This document shows positions 60,907-64,000 of a DNA stretch of 64,000 nt, in pieces. The notes beneath the pieces are model-generated. The model saw only the letters and a list, made by a program, of their open reading frames with translations, had not been told where the DNA came from and made no database searches. Made by a program: the position numbers and the translations under genes. How positions within the stretch are numbered: the stretch's first letter is position 1; every line of letters starts with the position of its first letter. This stretch comes from Imperialibacter roseus (GTDB lineage Bacteria > Bacteroidota > Bacteroidia > Cytophagales > Cyclobacteriaceae): assembly GCF_032999765.1 (NCBI RefSeq), contig NZ_CP136051.1, positions 4,721,001 through 4,785,000 of the forward strand. The letters run 5' to 3'.

Positions 60907-63372
60907 TCACTCATTCCTAAGTGATCTTACAGGGTTGGCCGTGGCTACCTTCATCGTTTGGAAACTAACTGTGAGTACAGAAATCACCAATACAGCTAAA
61001 CCAGCCAGTGCAAATACATCTATGCCGATTTCCGTTTGATAAGGAAAGTCGTTGATCCAGTTCTGCATGAAAAAATAAACAATTGGGGCAGATGCAACAA
61101 TGGCAATTCCAATGATGATGAGATAGTCTTTTAGTAGTAAAAAGAAGATACCCGCCACTTTCGAACCGAGCACTTTTCTTATCGCAATTTCTTTGGTGCG
61201 CTGCTGGGCAGTAAAAGTAGCCAGGCCAAGCAGGCCAAGGCAGCCTATCAGCACGGCTAACACTGCAAAAGTGGTGAAAAGCTTGCCAAACTTTCGCTCA
61301 TTTTCATACTGTGTATTGAAGTAGTCATCAAGAAAAAAATAGTCAAAGGGATTACCTGGAAATGCCCTTGTCCATGCCGCTTGCACCTCCTTGATTGCAC
61401 CCTGCAAGTCATTCGTTACCAGCCGTACGGAATAAAATTCACCGCCATATAATGTGCAGTAGAAAATACTTGGCTCCAGGGCGTTCTTGAATGACTTCTG
61501 ATGATAGTCATTCACCACACCTACTATCTTGGGTGCCCAACGAAACCCTGGTACGTCAACAAACTTCCCTACTGCATCGGCCGGAGAGCTGAAGCCAAGC
61601 AGTGACACCGCCGACTCAGTAATAATAACCGAAGTGTCTTGGTCTGCGGTGAATTCCCTTGCGAAGTACCTGCCTGCTATCAGAGAGGGTTCAAAGACAT
61701 CCTGATAATCATAATCCATACTATTGAAACGCAGTGGCACAATGTTGTCGTCCGACGTTCCGTATTTTTTCACTCCCACTATGTAATCTCTCTGCTTCCC
61801 CGGAACCGTCGCCGTCGTGCTTACAGCATTCAGCGCAGGGCTTTGCTTTATTTCATTCCTGAACACGTCGATGGAAGAATTGAATGCTTCCCTGTCCCTT
61901 GGAGCTATCCCTGGCCTCTCAACAACAAGTACCTGATCAATATTGACTCCAATGTCCTGACTCGTCATATACTTGAGCTGATTAAACACGATCAGAGTAC
62001 CGGCAATGAGTGAAACAGAAGCAACAAATTGGAGCAAAACAAGCCCTTTCCTAAGCATGACACCTCGCTGGCTGGTCGCCATCTTTCCTCGTAAAACTTC
62101 AACCGGAGCAAACGACGACAAAACAAAAGCGGGGTAAAAGCCAGAAAGAATAGTACCAACGAGCCAGATAACTGCCACCATCAAAACAAACCAGCCATAC
62201 ACAAAATAAGAGGCTGTAAGTGACAAGCCGGACACATTGTTATAAATACCCAGGCAAGCCAGCGAAATGATCAACGCCAGAACGATTGCAATCAGATTCA
62301 CCATGGCCGACTCAACCATAAACTGAGCAATAAGTTGATTTTTATACGCCCCCATTACTTTTCTGATGCCTACTTCTCTGGCTCTTTCCAACGCCCGGGC
62401 CGTTGCCAGATTGACGTAATTAATCCATGCAATTATGATGACGAAAACGCCAATTAAGCCGAGAAATAAAACAATATCGGCATCGCCGTTCGTCTCCGGC
62501 TCGTCCGCTAAATTGCTATGGAGATGAATATCTTGCAGTGCCTGGAGACTTAGTTTATCTTCTACCGCTATGGTTTGATCCTTCGGCTTATACTTATCAA
62601 GAACAGCAGGAAATTTTCCCTCAAATGCATCCAGATCGGTTCCAGGCCTTAGCTTTACAAAAGTGTACATATCCTTTCTAGCCCAACTGGTATTATATCG
62701 CCCGGGAGCATATTCTCCTCTTGCATATAATGTTTTATAGGAAAAAAGGACATCAAACTTTAGATGGGTATTTGGAGGAAGGTCTCTGAAAACGCCAGTC
62801 ACCTCACAAAGCTCATTGTTGAAATCATCATCCTGCATCCGTATCAACTTTCCGATAGGATTATCGTTCCCAAAATACTTTTTCGCCTGTGTTTCAGAAA
62901 TCACGGCCTTAAAGGGCTCAGCCAATGCCGTGGCAGCGTCGCCTGACACCATCTCATATCCCATCAACGACAGAAATGAGGAGTCAGCATAAAGAAACCT
63001 ACGTTGCTTGAAAGCCACCGGCTCGCCCGCCTCTGGCGTATAGGTGATAATCACATTGTTCTTATAGCCCAAATTGTAGAGACGGGCGTAATTTGTCACC
63101 TCTGAAAATTCATGAAGAAATGCAGGCCCGGCACCAGGATAGTTCTCGGCACTAGAAATTACCCGTTCACCGTTCCTGAACACGTCAAGCTTGACCCTGT
63201 AAATATTAACGGCCTCTGGAATAAAATTTTCGTAGCTCCGTTCAAAGTGTACATACTGAGCTATTAACATGAAAACCGCCACACCAATTGAAAGGCCAAT
63301 GATGTTGAGTGCCGAAAAGAAACGGTTTTTCAGCAGGCTTCTAAACGAAGCCATAATGAGATTTTTAACCAT
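60907..63372 (-). CDS. MacB/FtsX-type ABC transporter permease
   Basis: An 821-residue permease with an N-terminal membrane helix (FFSALNIIGLSIGVAVFMLI), a large periplasmic MacB-PCD domain, three helices about 310-440 with a coupling helix ALERAREVGIRKVMGAYKNQ, a second MacB-PCD, and three C-terminal helices with TKEIAIRKVLGSKVAGIFFL. This double-FtsX form is common in Bacteroidota and is usually paired with an ATPase encoded elsewhere. It may export a peptide or lipid-linked compound; the substrate is unknown. It shares no operon sign with the sulfatase. Confidence 0.9.
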   Translation of the reverse strand: MVKNLIMASFRSLLKNRFFSALNIIGLSIGVAVFMLIAQYVHFERSYENFIPEAVNIYRVKLDVFRNGERVISSAENYPGAGPAFLHEFSEVTNYARLYNLGYKNNVIITYTPEAGEPVAFKQRRFLYADSSFLSLMGYEMVSGDAATALAEPFKAVISETQAKKYFGNDNPIGKLIRMQDDDFNNELCEVTGVFRDLPPNTHLKFDVLFSYKTLYARGEYAPGRYNTSWARKDMYTFVKLRPGTDLDAFEGKFPAVLDKYKPKDQTIAVEDKLSLQALQDIHLHSNLADEPETNGDADIVLFLGLIGVFVIIIAWINYVNLATARALERAREVGIRKVMGAYKNQLIAQFMVESAMVNLIAIVLALIISLACLGIYNNVSGLSLTASYFVYGWFVLMVAVIWLVGTILSGFYPAFVLSSFAPVEVLRGKMATSQRGVMLRKGLVLLQFVASVSLIAGTLIVFNQLKYMTSQDIGVNIDQVLVVERPGIAPRDREAFNSSIDVFRNEIKQSPALNAVSTTATVPGKQRDYIVGVKKYGTSDDNIVPLRFNSMDYDYQDVFEPSLIAGRYFAREFTADQDTSVIITESAVSLLGFSSPADAVGKFVDVPGFRWAPKIVGVVNDYHQKSFKNALEPSIFYCTLYGGEFYSVRLVTNDLQGAIKEVQAAWTRAFPGNPFDYFFLDDYFNTQYENERKFGKLFTTFAVLAVLIGCLGLLGLATFTAQQRTKEIAIRKVLGSKVAGIFFLLLKDYLIIIGIAIVASAPIVYFFMQNWINDFPYQTEIGIDVFALAGLAVLVISVLTVSFQTMKVATANPVRSLRNE

Positions 63373-63597
63373 GATTGATTAGTCCTGATAAATAAAAAGC
63401 TTGTTGATGAATCAACAGAAGAGTTTTTGCCCAATGCATTGTTAATTTAGTAAAGACTTCATTTCAGGCCAATGGTTACAAGAAATATTAATCTGCTACA
63501 GGTCAGTGATTTATGTTGAAGACGCCGGGAACCAATTAAGACAATTATATGTACATACATTTAATAGTATTAAGAATCACTATCAAATTCCGCTGCC

Positions 63598-64000
63598 ATG
63601 AACTGCCTAAATGACCTAAGAAAATTTAGTGGAACACTGAAGGCTTCAGAAAAAATGCCAGTAGTTTTCGTTGGACACGGTAGCCCTATGAATGCTATTG
63701 AAGAAAATACGTACACAAAGGGTTGGCACTCGTTGGGTTATGAGCTACCGAAGCCAGCCGCCATCCTTTGCATTTCAGCACACTGGGAAACAAAGGGTAC
63801 TTATGTAACGGCAATGGAACAACCAAAAACCATTCATGACTTTGGAGGATTTCCCAGGGAATTATTTGCCGTTCAATACGCAGCACCTGGCAGCCCCGAA
63901 CTCGCAGAGGAAACAAAAAAACTTGTTGAAAAAACCGACATTTTATTTGACCACGATCACTGGGGGTTAGACCACGGCTGCTGGAGCGTGGTCAAAAATA
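63598..64000 (+). CDS. ygiD: 4,5-DOPA-dioxygenase-like extradiol dioxygenase, partial
   Basis: The first 134 residues of a class III extradiol-like (DODA) protein run off the right edge. After a short leader (MNCLNDLRKF) comes PVVFVGHGSPMNAIEENTYT with the metal His, ICISAHWETKGTYVTAMEQP, TIHDFGGFPRELFAVQYAAP and HDHWGLDHGCWSVVKN. It matches E. coli YgiD in order. The start at 63598 is the only ATG well before the conserved block; the ATG at codon 20 (KMPVVF) is a shorter alternative. Confidence 0.88.
   Translation, partial: MNCLNDLRKFSGTLKASEKMPVVFVGHGSPMNAIEENTYTKGWHSLGYELPKPAAILCISAHWETKGTYVTAMEQPKTIHDFGGFPRELFAVQYAAPGSPELAEETKKLVEKTDILFDHDHWGLDHGCWSVVKN

Noticed and set aside
1..64000. 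tRNA, rRNA, integrase or attachment sites
   Set aside because: No cloverleaf-like CCA-ended sequence, rRNA core sequence, integrase or long flanking direct repeat with a tRNA end was seen; a computed scan would be decisive.

Overview
The window reads as one contig of a Bacteroidota chromosome, most likely a marine or surface-associated member of the Cytophagales. The reasons are a UpxY-type NusG paralogue at the head of a polysaccharide locus, a type IX secretion (T9SS) C-terminal sorting domain on a DUF1501 protein, TAnnTTTG-type promoters, few Shine-Dalgarno sequences, many SPII lipoproteins, a sulfatase, a sulfotransferase and uptake of algal-type sugars. The genus cannot be fixed from the sequence alone.

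Region 1 (1-18.8 kb, all minus strand) is an exopolysaccharide (EPS) locus. Transcription runs from about 19.0 kb down to 1: Wza-like export lipoprotein, Wzc-like tyrosine kinase, UpxY antiterminator, a winged-helix regulator, a TviB-like nucleotide-sugar dehydrogenase, a TviC-like epimerase, a UDP-glucuronate epimerase, another epimerase, then a tightly coupled block of murA, acetyltransferase, sulfotransferase, flippase, murB, glycosyltransferase and a truncated EpsG/Wzy-like polymerase. MurA and MurB paralogues with intact catalytic residues inside this block suggest a muramic-acid-type (lactyl ether) sugar in a sulfated, uronic-acid-containing polymer. Two toxin-antitoxin pairs sit between the sugar genes.

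The gaps of this locus (7.3-20.6 kb) are unlike the rest of the window. They hold degenerate TCGGA arrays, GGAGACC arrays, a 7-bp microsatellite, a 40-bp hairpin tandem array, five copies of a covarying palindrome, 74-bp direct repeats bracketing wza-wzc, gene debris (truncated GIY-YIG, a 10-codon epimerase stub) and a dead REP-associated tyrosine transposase (RAYT). I see none of these arrays from 20.7 to 64 kb.

Region 2 (20.7-32.7 kb) holds an aldo/keto reductase-RidA fusion, an APC permease, methylglyoxal synthase, a xylose set (xylB, xylA, a secreted aldose 1-epimerase), a hypothetical lipoprotein, a RES/Xre toxin-antitoxin pair and an AraC regulator. Region 3 (33-38.7 kb) holds an 1158-residue ThuA/propeller/HEAT/cupredoxin lipoprotein, a sugar isomerase and a Gfo/Idh/MocA oxidoreductase. 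Region 4 (38.7-44.3 kb, minus) is a DUF1800/DUF1501/beta-barrel/lipoprotein operon.

Region 5 (44.5-59.2 kb, plus) is a long catabolic operon: SSS symporter, FucP, mutarotase, two SDRs, FAH-family hydrolase, fuconolactonase-type amidohydrolase, LgoD-like dehydrogenase, UxaB, UxaA, KDG kinase, KDPG aldolase and a GH9 glycosidase. Together they can carry L-galactose through L-galactonate, tagaturonate, altronate, KDG and KDPG, and they include most of an oxidative L-fucose branch. A sulfatase, an ABC permease of the MacB/FtsX type and the start of a YgiD-type dioxygenase close the window.
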